Shown here: one piece after another, positions 1 to 8,291 of the stretch
Position numbering within the stretch: the first letter of the stretch is position 1
Layout: every line of letters starts with the position of its first letter
Source: Beroe ovata
Taxonomy: Eukaryota > Ctenophora > Nuda > Beroida > Beroidae
Reading direction: 5' to 3'
Length of the DNA: 15,046 nucleotides
NCBI GenBank assembly: GCA_946803715.1
Contig: CAMPET010000029.1
Coordinates: 137,479-152,524 of the forward strand
Notes under the pieces: model-generated
Seen by the model: only the letters and a program-made list of their open reading frames with translations
What the model was told of the DNA's origin: nothing
Databases searched by the model: none
Translations under genes and position numbers: made by a program

Positions 1-28
1 CCACCACACACTAAAACACTCACTCACA

Positions 29-31
<3 letters not shown>

Positions 32-62
<31 letters not shown>
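32..62. repeat. (AC)n microsatellite
   Basis: An essentially pure AC dinucleotide tract, preceded by degenerate CA-rich sequence from position 1. Confidence 0.95.
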
Positions 63-63
<1 letters not shown>

Positions 64-204
64 CACATCTAGCGTGATATTATAGATATTGATATAATAG
101 AGGTGGGGGAGGAGAAGGGGTAATGCGATTACTCGAGCCCTAATAATTAGACTCCGTGTCTGTATTCTATGCCCTAGTGCTGGATTCTCTATGATAACTC
201 ATTG

Positions 205-240
205 CACCTATAACACTCATAACACCTATAACACCTATAA
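205..240. repeat. 9-bp minisatellite, four units
   Basis: Four head-to-tail 9-mers: CACCTATAA, CACTCATAA, CACCTATAA, CACCTATAA. Unit 2 differs at two positions. A partial fifth unit (CACTA) follows. Confidence 0.9.
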
Positions 241-655
241 CACTACCCAATCTTGGGGATAAGAAATTGCATTTTGATCCCATATGTTTTCGAATATTCT
301 TGGTTATCATGATAGTATGCGTCCTCGTGTTTATGTGTGTACTGTGTACTGTGTATACTGTATGCCGTATACTAGTAGAGTAATGAAATATGTGCAGTGA
401 ATCTTATAGAAACAGCTGTAGTAGCAATAATGGTAATGAGTTAACATGCATACTCCATACAGTACATAAAGTATGTGTCTTTGTGTATGTATGTGTACAT
501 GGGAAACATGCGTCTGAGTGAATGCGAGAAATGTGAGTGAATTGGCGTGTAAGTGAGTGAGTGAGCAAAGGAAAACAAGATATGCTTCAGTAAGTGTTTA
601 CAGGCATACGTGTTAACGTGCAGTAATAAGTGCTTCAACGTTCCCTCATTTTCAG

Positions 656-1443
656 ATCCAGTGTTCGGTTCCACCTGATCCTCAACAGAGAACGTGTTTC
701 GAGAATGATTTCAAGATCAGTACCGCCCTTCCTCCACATCCCAACATCACTTCCGCTTACGCCAGGTACTAAAACATGTTACAATGTCGCATGATTTCAA
801 GATAAGGAACACATGGAATTAAACGTGCTACAAGTTGCTATAGCAACCAACTAGTTGCAACTTGTTTTCCAGGTTTACGGACAAGGTACCGGACAATTTA
901 CCCGATTTCCCGTACGGTGAGACGGGCGAGTTCAAGGAGTCCACGTTCGTCATATCCGATTTCTTGTCGGAGAACAACCTCCGCACTTTCGTGAAGGAGA
1001 ACCAGCACCTACTCGAGCATAGGGTGGGTTGATAGATCCGTGATTTATACAGTTTTGCGTCCGGGGAAATGGTTGTTTCGGGGAGGAAAGAAGAGTTTGA
1101 ATTTTGCATCTCTCCATCCATTCCCACCTGTGTTTGTAACAACAACTGTTGATAAACGCTGTCCAGGTGGAAGAATACGAGTATCAAGTGTGTCTTCTCT
1201 TACTACAGTTATTCCGCGCGCTACACCATCTACATGAAAACAAGGTATATTACCATTCATCCAACATAGGTAATCACGTTGTTCAACTCTGACTTTCAAC
1301 TCTTATTTCTCTATATTTATTTAATATTGAATTACGGAAGAAAATATCTTGTTGTTATGAATTTCGACACACTGAGTCACGAAGTTTAACATGCATGCAT
1401 GCTAAATTTGAGTTTCAAACAAGCTCATCTCCTGACACACTCA

Positions 1444-1483
<40 letters not shown>

Positions 1484-2571
1484 TGTGTGTGTGTGTGGGG
1501 GTGAGTGTGTGTGTGTGTGTGTGTCACGCGCCACTCATCACGCATTCCTCTCCCAGGTTGTCCACAGAGATCTGAAACTGGAGAACGTCTCAGTTGGCAG
1601 TGCCGATCACCCAGGGGGCGGGAAGCGGTTATCCCTGTGTAATTTCGGGTACGCTCTGCATCAACCCGAGAGAACGGAACCGTTTATCGTCAACCCGGAT
1701 GACAGTAACACGTGGCTCGGCGGGAATATTGCCCATCTCCCGCCAGAAATTATCTGTCCCGCAGAGGATATCACCGAACTGGACTACACCAAATCAGATG
1801 TGTTCGGGGCGGGCTGTATGATTTACGAGATTCTCAACTTGCAGAACCCCTTCGAAGCAGACGACAATCTCATTAGGAAAACATATAGCCAGTCAGATTT
1901 ACCGCTCATTCCTAAACGGTCGCGGTATTCATACGCTTTGGATAGACTCGTTTGTCTTCTCTTGAGACACAAGCCGGCGAAACGTATCACTGCGAAGCGA
2001 GCAGGAGATCTGGTCGAAGTGATGCTGTGGGGACCAGAGGAACTCAGGGTAAGCAGCTGTAGACTGTTACGTGCGCTGATTTGGGACGTAGAGCGTGAGA
2101 AATGTGCTAAAATGGAACGCGCGCCAATATAATCTTGGAGCGCGCCGCGCGAACGTACAACCATATTCCTTGCATTGCATTGCATACAACGACGTATATA
2201 CGACATGGCATGCAACAATGCGCGCAAGCTAGCTAGGAATTATACATCTAATTCGTGATACTTGACATAATTTCAGTTGCTTCAACCTCTTACCTCTCTC
2301 TGTATTTCAGGGTTCTGATCGAACTGCCGCTGAACAAATGGCTGCTGAATGGTTGGAGCAACAACGAAGTGATATTCTGTCAAATCTGGCGATCAAACTC
2401 GCAGAGAACTTTACCCCACAGGGGTCGCGTGTACAAAACTGTGCCGGCTTCAGTCTGGAGGATGAACTGAAGTGCAAATTCCTGAGAGAGACGTCAGCTC
2501 GGGCACTCACCACAAACTTGTATTTGTTGTCGCAGTGTCAGCGTGGTCAGCAGAGGGGACCACTGTCATAG
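656..2571 (+). CDS. PEAK/PRAG1 (SgK223/SgK269)-family pseudokinase, 3' part of gene, five exons
   Basis: Coding exons are 656-765, 873-1023, 1167-1244, 1557-2048 and 2311-2571 (stop TAG), all with GT-AG borders and one continuous frame of 363 visible residues. They cover the kinase fold from about helix C (ALPPHPNI) through a hinge region and helix E (LLLLQLFRALHHLHENK) to the catalytic loop HRDLKLEN. The metal-binding motif is NFG instead of DFG (1641-1649), and the APE position reads PPE. The C-lobe (YEILNLQNPFE, DLPLIPKRSRYS, LLWGPEEL-like ending) resembles the PEAK1/PRAG1 group, as I recall it, more than PINK1. The last exon would form the C-terminal helices of the dimerising SHED region. 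Known family members are scaffolds below receptor tyrosine kinases that homo- and hetero-dimerise. The glycine loop, the beta-3 lysine and any N-terminal extension must lie upstream of the window. I see no AATAAA shortly after the stop. Confidence 0.85.
1446..1524. repeat. (GT)n microsatellite close to a splice acceptor
   Basis: A long TG/GT tract interrupted by 'aa', 'gggg' and 'ga'. It lies inside the 1245-1556 intron and ends about 32 bases before the acceptor of the exon with the catalytic loop. In RNA it would be a UG tract, the class of element bound by TDP-43 and CELF proteins. Confidence 0.95.
2117..2151 (+). repeat. GC-rich imperfect inverted repeat in the last intron
   Basis: GCGCGC-CAA and TTG-ga-GCGCGC face each other across a short AT loop, giving a potential hairpin in the 2049-2310 intron. 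The right arm holds GAGCGCGCCGCGC (2138-2150), which recurs at 12066-12078. A short TTGCATTGCATTGCAT repeat follows near 2169-2184. Confidence 0.5.
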
Positions 2572-3382
2572 TCCGGGTGGGAGGGAATGTTGTAGTCCAT
2601 TGTGTAGAAAGGAGCAAGAAAACGTGTCAGTGTAGTATTATCAGACCATGGCGAAGCAACAAAAGACTGTAGGAGAAAATACGCTACTATGTTTGTTAAG
2701 ATGGTAGTGGTAAGGAGACGTCTCGGAGTTATTATGGAGAACAATGGTGACTGTATTTGTGGTTATGTTTTATAACTATTTTATATCGTTTAATAACACC
2801 GGATGAAGATGCTGTGAATTGGAATTGATTAAGAGCCGGATCCGATCGGTGAAGCCAAAAGATGCTTCATCTCCAACATGATTCGCTCGAGACATGTACC
2901 TATGTACTCAGTATAACTGTAGCATATTGCATGCATTTTACAACCTTCCTCCTGATTTTGTGCCAATGTCGAGGTTCATTTATTCAATATGAAAACTGGA
3001 GGATTGATTCAGCCGCCATGTAGATATAGCCACCTTGGATTTAGTTTTCATCTTTGAGCATTGTTGATTATTCGGAAAGGATTTAAACTAGAGTTTTTTA
3101 GCTGTAGCTTTCTCTTTGCAATTTCCCCTAGTTACGGGAAATGAGGAAGGAAATGGCATGTTTCATGATATATAGCTGCAGTTGAGGGCTCACTAGGAGC
3201 TCAGAATTTGTAAACTATTTTGTGAACCGTTTTATCGTTTAACGTACAAATTTCATGTTTCAGTTTTCAGGATTCGAAATCTATGGCATTAACTACACAT
3301 CATTAATGCTAAACTTGACAGGGATAAGAATATGAAAGAGATAACTATGTAGAATATCTATGACAGCCCATCACGCACGTCC
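2572..3382. other. Convergent intergenic spacer
   Basis: This stretch lies between the + strand pseudokinase gene and the - strand mosaic gene, tail to tail, and must hold both 3' UTRs. No reading frame stands out. TTTATT at about 2979-2984 is an AATAAA on the - strand, and TTTAAT near 2788 an ATTAAA variant. Either could end the mosaic transcript. I see no good + strand AATAAA. Confidence 0.6.
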
Positions 3383-5920
3383 TTATGAGCTGGTTGTATG
3401 CCATCCATTGTTTGTATCATGGTCGATAGCAGTATACGATCCCCCAGACTTCCAAATCTTGTCCTCATCAGTCATCTTCATGGTGACACCCATGTGCCTG
3501 ATGTACACGTCGTTGTTAGAGTCGGAGTACAGCCACATCTGCACTGGGTACCGAATATCAAACGTGTTGGAGCACCCACTTGCCGATCTAATGTAGGAGC
3601 CTGCGCGAGTACTGGATCCGGCGCCAGGACGCCGCCATGTGGGACGACTTGTCGTGCAGCGGATAGAGTCCTGTTTGATTCCCATCCATAGATCAGCTGT
3701 AGTGCCTGCGTGATAGAGACCAGGCAGGTTGATGAAAACCAAAGAGATCTGAGAACAAACTTTCTTTTCCTGTGTCTGTTGTTGACTGGTTTGTGCGTTG
3801 GAACAGCTCTGTCCGTGAACGTTTTTGGTGCTGTCGTCACAGCTTCTTGATCTGGTTCTTTTCTGCCGGACAGTTGTAACGTAGCTTGGTCCACATTTGC
3901 TCTGATCAACCCAAGCGGACCAAGTTGACCACTGGGTTAGAGTGCCATCCTTTCTATCAGGAATACAGCTCGGGTAGTTCTTGTAAGTTGGTGAACATGT
4001 TTCACACCGCGAACCCCCGACATAACTCTTACACAAACACCGACCTGTGTTTGGATCACACTGCTGAGACGTCACGCCCTGAGCAGCACAGTTGCACCGC
4101 GTGCAAGTTGGGTAGTTGTAATAACCAGGAGCACACGTTGTGCATATGGGGAACGACGCGATCCCAGACCTACAGGCATCACACCGCGCACCAACCACGT
4201 TAGTTTTACACAAGCACGTGCCCGTGTTGACATCACATGTCGTGCTCTGCACCCCGTTATCATCACAATTGCACGCCCGACAGTCTGTTCCCCCTATTGT
4301 GGGAGTCCATGACCCTGACAGACAGTTGCACCTGTAGCTACCTGGTGTGTTGGTGCACTGCCCGAGACTGCTGTGCACGAGGCAGCTTGTGTAACCGACA
4401 TTCCCCGCATCGCATTCATTCACATCCTCACACTTCCCATCGGCCCCAGTCCTGAACCCAGCGGGACATGTGCACGTAAACGAGCCGTCAGTGTTGGTAC
4501 ACGTTCCTCCAAATCTGCAGAAATCTGCGGTGGCACACTCATCAATATCCTGTCGTGTCATGAGTCCCCACTCTGCTCTGATCATGTCTTCATCGGAGTC
4601 AGAGCACCGGGGCACGGCACAAACTTCCCACCTGGGGAGTTTGGACTCGCTGTTGTAGCACCACACGTACCGAGTTCCGTCAGTGTTACGACAGTAGTTC
4701 TCCGTCAAGCCGACGTAGAAAGAGGGAGGTCCAGTAAATTTGTTCGGAACTTGAGAGTCCCACCTCTGACACTGCCGTCCTGATTCAGTCACTGCGATTT
4801 TACCCCGATAGTTGACCCCCTTCGTGTCATCATCGGCTACACAGTCTTTGACTTTCTTGATTCTGTAAGAATCACTGGCTGTATCATCGGCAGCAAAGAC
4901 CGCCCTCCCGACCATTTCCCTGACCTCGGCCTTGTCACCGTGATCACAGGTGGAAAAGTCAAACCTCACAGCATCCACCCCATTGCACGCAATTACCATG
5001 GTGGCCGGGTCTCTGGAAATAGTCCAAGTCCTGGTGTCATCATCTGCTGCTGGGAGACTGAGGGCTGCTTTGTTGCTTTGGCATTTCAGAATTTCGTAGT
5101 AAACTTTGCCATCGTTATCAAAGCTGAGTTTCAGACCCCCGGCAGGTGTGAGAGTTGATGTCTGGAAACTGATATGGACCAGATCACCACTTCCTAGAAC
5201 ACTGTCCGTCTTTATTTCCAAGGAAGCCTTCTTCATGTAAACTTCATAGGCAGTTCCCCGTGTTATGGGTGTCCATGTAGTGGGTGCGTTCCAGCCAGGT
5301 ACACTCGGAGCTAGACATGTTGTCTGGGTTGCTGGGTTGCCATCAACATCCACAAATCGGTATCCAATCAGCTGAGGAAGTTGTCTTGTTTCGCCAACGT
5401 CGAAATAGTTTCCGTCAGTCTTGCATTTCTCCACACATGCCAGATCACCGACATTGACTGCCCATTGACCCGCACTCTGGCACACCACATCTGTGACTGC
5501 CTGCCCTGTGGACGCCAGTACGAGTGTCCTGGTTGCGTCTGAGCACCGAACTGGTATTGTCTGGCCCGGATAGGTGAGTGATTTGGCACAACCACCCCCT
5601 GCTATACTTGCCAGAGAAAACGGTGGACAGCTCCGGGTCTCATAGACACGCTTCAGCTCTTCCGAGTCTGTGACACACTTCTCCTTCAGAATGGCCTGCT
5701 CGTGTTTGAAGAACGCAACCCGATCCTGGTCATTGCTATTCTTGATCTGATAATCGAGATCCCACATTTCCATCGTGGACACGGCCAAATTGAGCTCAAA
5801 CATCTCGTTCCAGGTGGAATCAATCATGGTCTTGTAGTCTGCAGTGCATCCCGATACCATATTGATCTGCATCTGAGCTGTGACAAAGGAGTCAGTGACA
5901 AAGGAGTCAGTGTGTGACAA
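3383..5920 (-). CDS. Secreted mosaic protein, C-terminal frame: sushi-like, kringle, EGF-Ca x2, laminin-EGF x2, TSP1
   Basis: The open frame is 845 codons (counted from 5920); the first in-frame ATG is at 5870-5872. Residues 20-95 are a helical continuation of the upstream frame. Next come a sushi-like Cys unit (98-166), an unassigned beta-rich region (170-345), a kringle (360-439, with YRG, TENYCRN, WCY, RWEVC and VPRC), two calcium-binding EGF modules (457-547, opening DIDEC and DVNEC), two laminin-type EGF units (549-652, CNC...C.C.NTG.C.C pattern) and TSP1 (661-722, WSTWSAW). The tail (724-825) is unassigned. There is no intron. The frame lacks a signal peptide although every module is extracellular, and it abuts the upstream frame. 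I therefore infer it is the 3' part of the same gene, separated by a frame break at 5907-5928. An independent gene is less likely. Confidence 0.85.
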   Translation of the reverse strand: MSHTDSFVTDSFVTAQMQINMVSGCTADYKTMIDSTWNEMFELNLAVSTMEMWDLDYQIKNSNDQDRVAFFKHEQAILKEKCVTDSEELKRVYETRSCPPFSLASIAGGGCAKSLTYPGQTIPVRCSDATRTLVLASTGQAVTDVVCQSAGQWAVNVGDLACVEKCKTDGNYFDVGETRQLPQLIGYRFVDVDGNPATQTTCLAPSVPGWNAPTTWTPITRGTAYEVYMKKASLEIKTDSVLGSGDLVHISFQTSTLTPAGGLKLSFDNDGKVYYEILKCQSNKAALSLPAADDDTRTWTISRDPATMVIACNGVDAVRFDFSTCDHGDKAEVREMVGRAVFAADDTASDSYRIKKVKDCVADDDTKGVNYRGKIAVTESGRQCQRWDSQVPNKFTGPPSFYVGLTENYCRNTDGTRYVWCYNSESKLPRWEVCAVPRCSDSDEDMIRAEWGLMTRQDIDECATADFCRFGGTCTNTDGSFTCTCPAGFRTGADGKCEDVNECDAGNVGYTSCLVHSSLGQCTNTPGSYRCNCLSGSWTPTIGGTDCRACNCDDNGVQSTTCDVNTGTCLCKTNVVGARCDACRSGIASFPICTTCAPGYYNYPTCTRCNCAAQGVTSQQCDPNTGRCLCKSYVGGSRCETCSPTYKNYPSCIPDRKDGTLTQWSTWSAWVDQSKCGPSYVTTVRQKRTRSRSCDDSTKNVHGQSCSNAQTSQQQTQEKKVCSQISLVFINLPGLYHAGTTADLWMGIKQDSIRCTTSRPTWRRPGAGSSTRAGSYIRSASGCSNTFDIRYPVQMWLYSDSNNDVYIRHMGVTMKMTDEDKIWKSGGSYTAIDHDTNNGWHTTSS

Positions 5921-5928
5921 AGGAGTCA
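5880..5928. repeat. Three 15-bp direct repeats with a 4-bp interruption, at the frame break
   Basis: GTGACAAAGGAGTCA occurs at 5880-5894, 5895-5909 and 5914-5928. Copies one and two abut; GTGT (5910-5913) lies before copy three. Fifteen bases are frame-neutral and four are not, so the reading frame changes here on the - strand and TGA 5907-5909 closes the upstream frame. Tandem copies fit either replication slippage or a local assembly error. Confidence 0.9.
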
Positions 5929-8291
5929 GTGGTTTCGACCACGCCCTTATACGCTGCTAATTTGGATGTCTGGAAGTCCAACTCGTGACGCTCCATGTAC
6001 TGGCTGAAGTCCTGTTCAGCGAATCCTCCGTAGTCAATAGCTCTCTCAAACTTCTCTTGAAACACTGGTATGTTCAGTTTCAGCTCCTTAAAGTACCTGT
6101 TCTGAATGACCTGGCCTGTTAGCCGGTTGATGTCGTCTGTAACCTTCCGATTTGCGTCCTTGATTGTCGATATCACGATCTTGTTTCCCTTCTCAGTTTG
6201 GTATATACGGTCATTTCGTTCCCTCTCAAACGCCGCGTCCATTGCCTCCTTTAAACCAGCCACTTCTTTGAGGACCACTGCATTGCCCGCCTTTATGTCG
6301 TTCAACATGACCGATTGAGCTGATAGGATAGCATTCTTTGTCTTCTCCAAGTCCTGGCTAGTCTTCCTCACCTCTTTGAAAATTTCCTGCTTGGTGTTTT
6401 CCAGCTCCTTCATCACAGTTTCCGTTCCCTTCCTCACCTCACTCTGCAGATCGAACATGCCCGGGACCTTGTACACTTTGATCAGATCGAGGACATTGCT
6501 ACTCAGGGATCCACTCGAATCCTCTGCCAGGGTCATGTTACAGCCAGTGTTACCGAATCCCATCTTACACACACAGTGAGGATGACTTCCCTCGAAGGAC
6601 ATGTCAATACGGTCTCCCTGGTTGGCTACGCACTCGAAGGCTCCGGTATCTTTGAAATTGAAGATAAATCCGAGGGTGTAGTCAGCGATTTTTTCAACAG
6701 TGGATCCGCTATAACTGTATTCTCTTTCAACCACTTCCATGTTACTTTTGTAGTGCCACCCATGTAAATCGATCTGTGCATTATCCTTGAACATTATCAT
6801 TGTCAGTCTGTCCGAATCAATCAGGCTCTTTAGGACACTATCTCTTGTCTTGAATAGCTCTTTTATCTCATCGAGCTTCTTCATCCGAAAGTCACCTGTT
6901 GCCCTGTTCCACCGACGGTCACCCACATCAATGACGGGAAGGTCAGCTTGCTTCAAACCCACCAAAACGATCTTTAGTCGTGAAACAGCGTCCTCGACTT
7001 CCTTGTTGCTCGATTTCTTCACCCCAAACAGTGTCAGACGCTGTTTTTTCTTATCATCATCGGATAATCCTGCCAGAGTAACCTCTCTCGTGCTTCCACA
7101 GTTATCAGTGAACGCGTAACGGTCGTCATTCTTGTCAAACTCCTTCATTGCTGCCCAGTTGTATAGATCATACTTCGGTTCCATCTCATCGATTACATCA
7201 ATTATACTCTTACCTGCCCCGACACTTATCTTCATTTGATCTCGTGCGTATTCAGCAGCACTCTTTGTACATTTGGTATAGGCTGCCATTGAATCCACAT
7301 ACATGTCATAAAGCATCTTCGGGTAACCTTTGTCATCGCTAGCAGTTGTCAACTTTTGGTTTATCTCGTAGAAGTATTGGAGACGCTGGGCATCTTTCAC
7401 GGTTTTCATGAGTTTGTTCGACAGAGGTAGAATCTCGCTGCAGTCGTTGTCTGAAGCAGATACAAAGGTTTCCAATAGGGTCTTCCCATTGGTAAATCCG
7501 GATTTTCCCCTCCAGATATTATCAACGAGTTGCAACGAATTTCCGATATCAGAGGGGTCTCTGATTGCGTTGACTAAATCTTCGATCTGATTTTTCACCG
7601 CAAGAGGCATCTCTTGCGTTGTGTCCATGGCTTCAATCTCTAGCACAAGTTGGTCATATTTAGATGTCGTATGATCGACGGATCCCTCAAACTTTAACAG
7701 GAAACCTACGATAGCATTCCACTCAAGAGCGTCTTGGATCTTCGAGATCTGATACGCTACCGAATCGATTTGTGCCCCCACTTTTGCAAAGCCAGACTCG
7801 ATTGCAGTAAGCTCCGATGATTTGGACAGTGGGGAAAACAGTAGAATGATGTCGATGATTGGACCTGCAAACTGGGCCGCAGCTGAGAGCACACTCAGCA
7901 TTTTACTCGCTTTCTGCATCCACTTCTTCGCCCCCTTAGCCTGCTCTGCGACCTTCTCTACCGTATCAGTAGTTTTTTCAGCAGCTTTGGTAACCTTATC
8001 TTTTGTTGAAGCTTGCAATGCCTGAGCAGCCTTTGACAGCTTCTCTGGCGTGTTCACTATTGTGTCCACCTTCTCTTGACCATATTTGACCCGTGTCCAC
8101 AAATTGAAGACAGGGGGATCTATCTGGTTAGTCAGTGTATCCATCTTAGTCCGAGTGTTTTTCCATGGATCAATGTCCTGGTTGCACGGTAAGGTGTAAC
8201 CATCGCTCCCACTGCTGCAGTCTTGTGTGCTGCTGGTAATTGTCACCAGGAGCACAACCAAAGCGACGATCAGCTGCATTCCGCCGGTCAT
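5907..8291 (-). CDS. Secreted helical/coiled-coil protein, N-terminal frame of the mosaic gene (SE-cephalotoxin-like in outline)
   Basis: The frame is 794 codons, with ATG at 8289-8291 (A at -3). The frame is open upstream only through non-ATG codons. Residues 5-22 form a signal peptide (MQLIVALVVLLVTITSS). Residues 80-130 are Lys/Ala-rich amphipathic helix, 131-152 is a strongly hydrophobic stretch, and 160-260 has heptad-like helices. A small EGF-like Cys cluster lies at 553-584 (C.C..GFGN.GC), then a long charged coiled coil at about 610-725. The helical front, with a hydrophobic patch followed by Cys-rich modules, recalls SE-cephalotoxin-like proteins known from cuttlefish and, as relatives, from corals and other animals. 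That assignment is from memory of the layout, not an alignment. A toxic activity is not shown. The frame ends at TGA (5907-5909) inside a tandem repeat, apparently too early. Confidence 0.82.
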   Translation of the reverse strand: MTGGMQLIVALVVLLVTITSSTQDCSSGSDGYTLPCNQDIDPWKNTRTKMDTLTNQIDPPVFNLWTRVKYGQEKVDTIVNTPEKLSKAAQALQASTKDKVTKAAEKTTDTVEKVAEQAKGAKKWMQKASKMLSVLSAAAQFAGPIIDIILLFSPLSKSSELTAIESGFAKVGAQIDSVAYQISKIQDALEWNAIVGFLLKFEGSVDHTTSKYDQLVLEIEAMDTTQEMPLAVKNQIEDLVNAIRDPSDIGNSLQLVDNIWRGKSGFTNGKTLLETFVSASDNDCSEILPLSNKLMKTVKDAQRLQYFYEINQKLTTASDDKGYPKMLYDMYVDSMAAYTKCTKSAAEYARDQMKISVGAGKSIIDVIDEMEPKYDLYNWAAMKEFDKNDDRYAFTDNCGSTREVTLAGLSDDDKKKQRLTLFGVKKSSNKEVEDAVSRLKIVLVGLKQADLPVIDVGDRRWNRATGDFRMKKLDEIKELFKTRDSVLKSLIDSDRLTMIMFKDNAQIDLHGWHYKSNMEVVEREYSYSGSTVEKIADYTLGFIFNFKDTGAFECVANQGDRIDMSFEGSHPHCVCKMGFGNTGCNMTLAEDSSGSLSSNVLDLIKVYKVPGMFDLQSEVRKGTETVMKELENTKQEIFKEVRKTSQDLEKTKNAILSAQSVMLNDIKAGNAVVLKEVAGLKEAMDAAFERERNDRIYQTEKGNKIVISTIKDANRKVTDDINRLTGQVIQNRYFKELKLNIPVFQEKFERAIDYGGFAEQDFSQYMERHELDFQTSKLAAYKGVVETTDSFVTH

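Larger units (their letters stand above)
1..655 (+). other. Upstream intron (or 5' flank) of the PEAK-like gene
   Basis: There is no convincing exon here: all frames carry frequent stops. The stretch ends in a clear acceptor (ttttcag at 649-655) for the first visible exon, so most of it is probably intron. It holds a CA microsatellite, a 9-bp minisatellite and a TACTGTGTACTG-rich patch near 338-374. Confidence 0.55.

Noticed and set aside
656-2571. PINK1 or another active Ser/Thr kinase
   Set aside because: Some C-lobe phrases fit PINK1, but NFG, the insert between the catalytic loop and NFG, the NPFE / DLPLIP / LLWGPEEL series and the helical C-terminal tail fit the PEAK/PRAG group better.
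3398-4783. Several + strand frames opposite the kringle/EGF region (up to 136 codons)
   Set aside because: They are antisense to clearly recognisable Cys-module coding sequence, contain no domain and reflect its base composition.
5880-5928. A very short intron or programmed ribosomal frameshift to explain the break
   Set aside because: The extra sequence is far too short for an ordinary intron. No slippery heptamer plus downstream structure is evident. Slippage mutation or assembly error is simpler.
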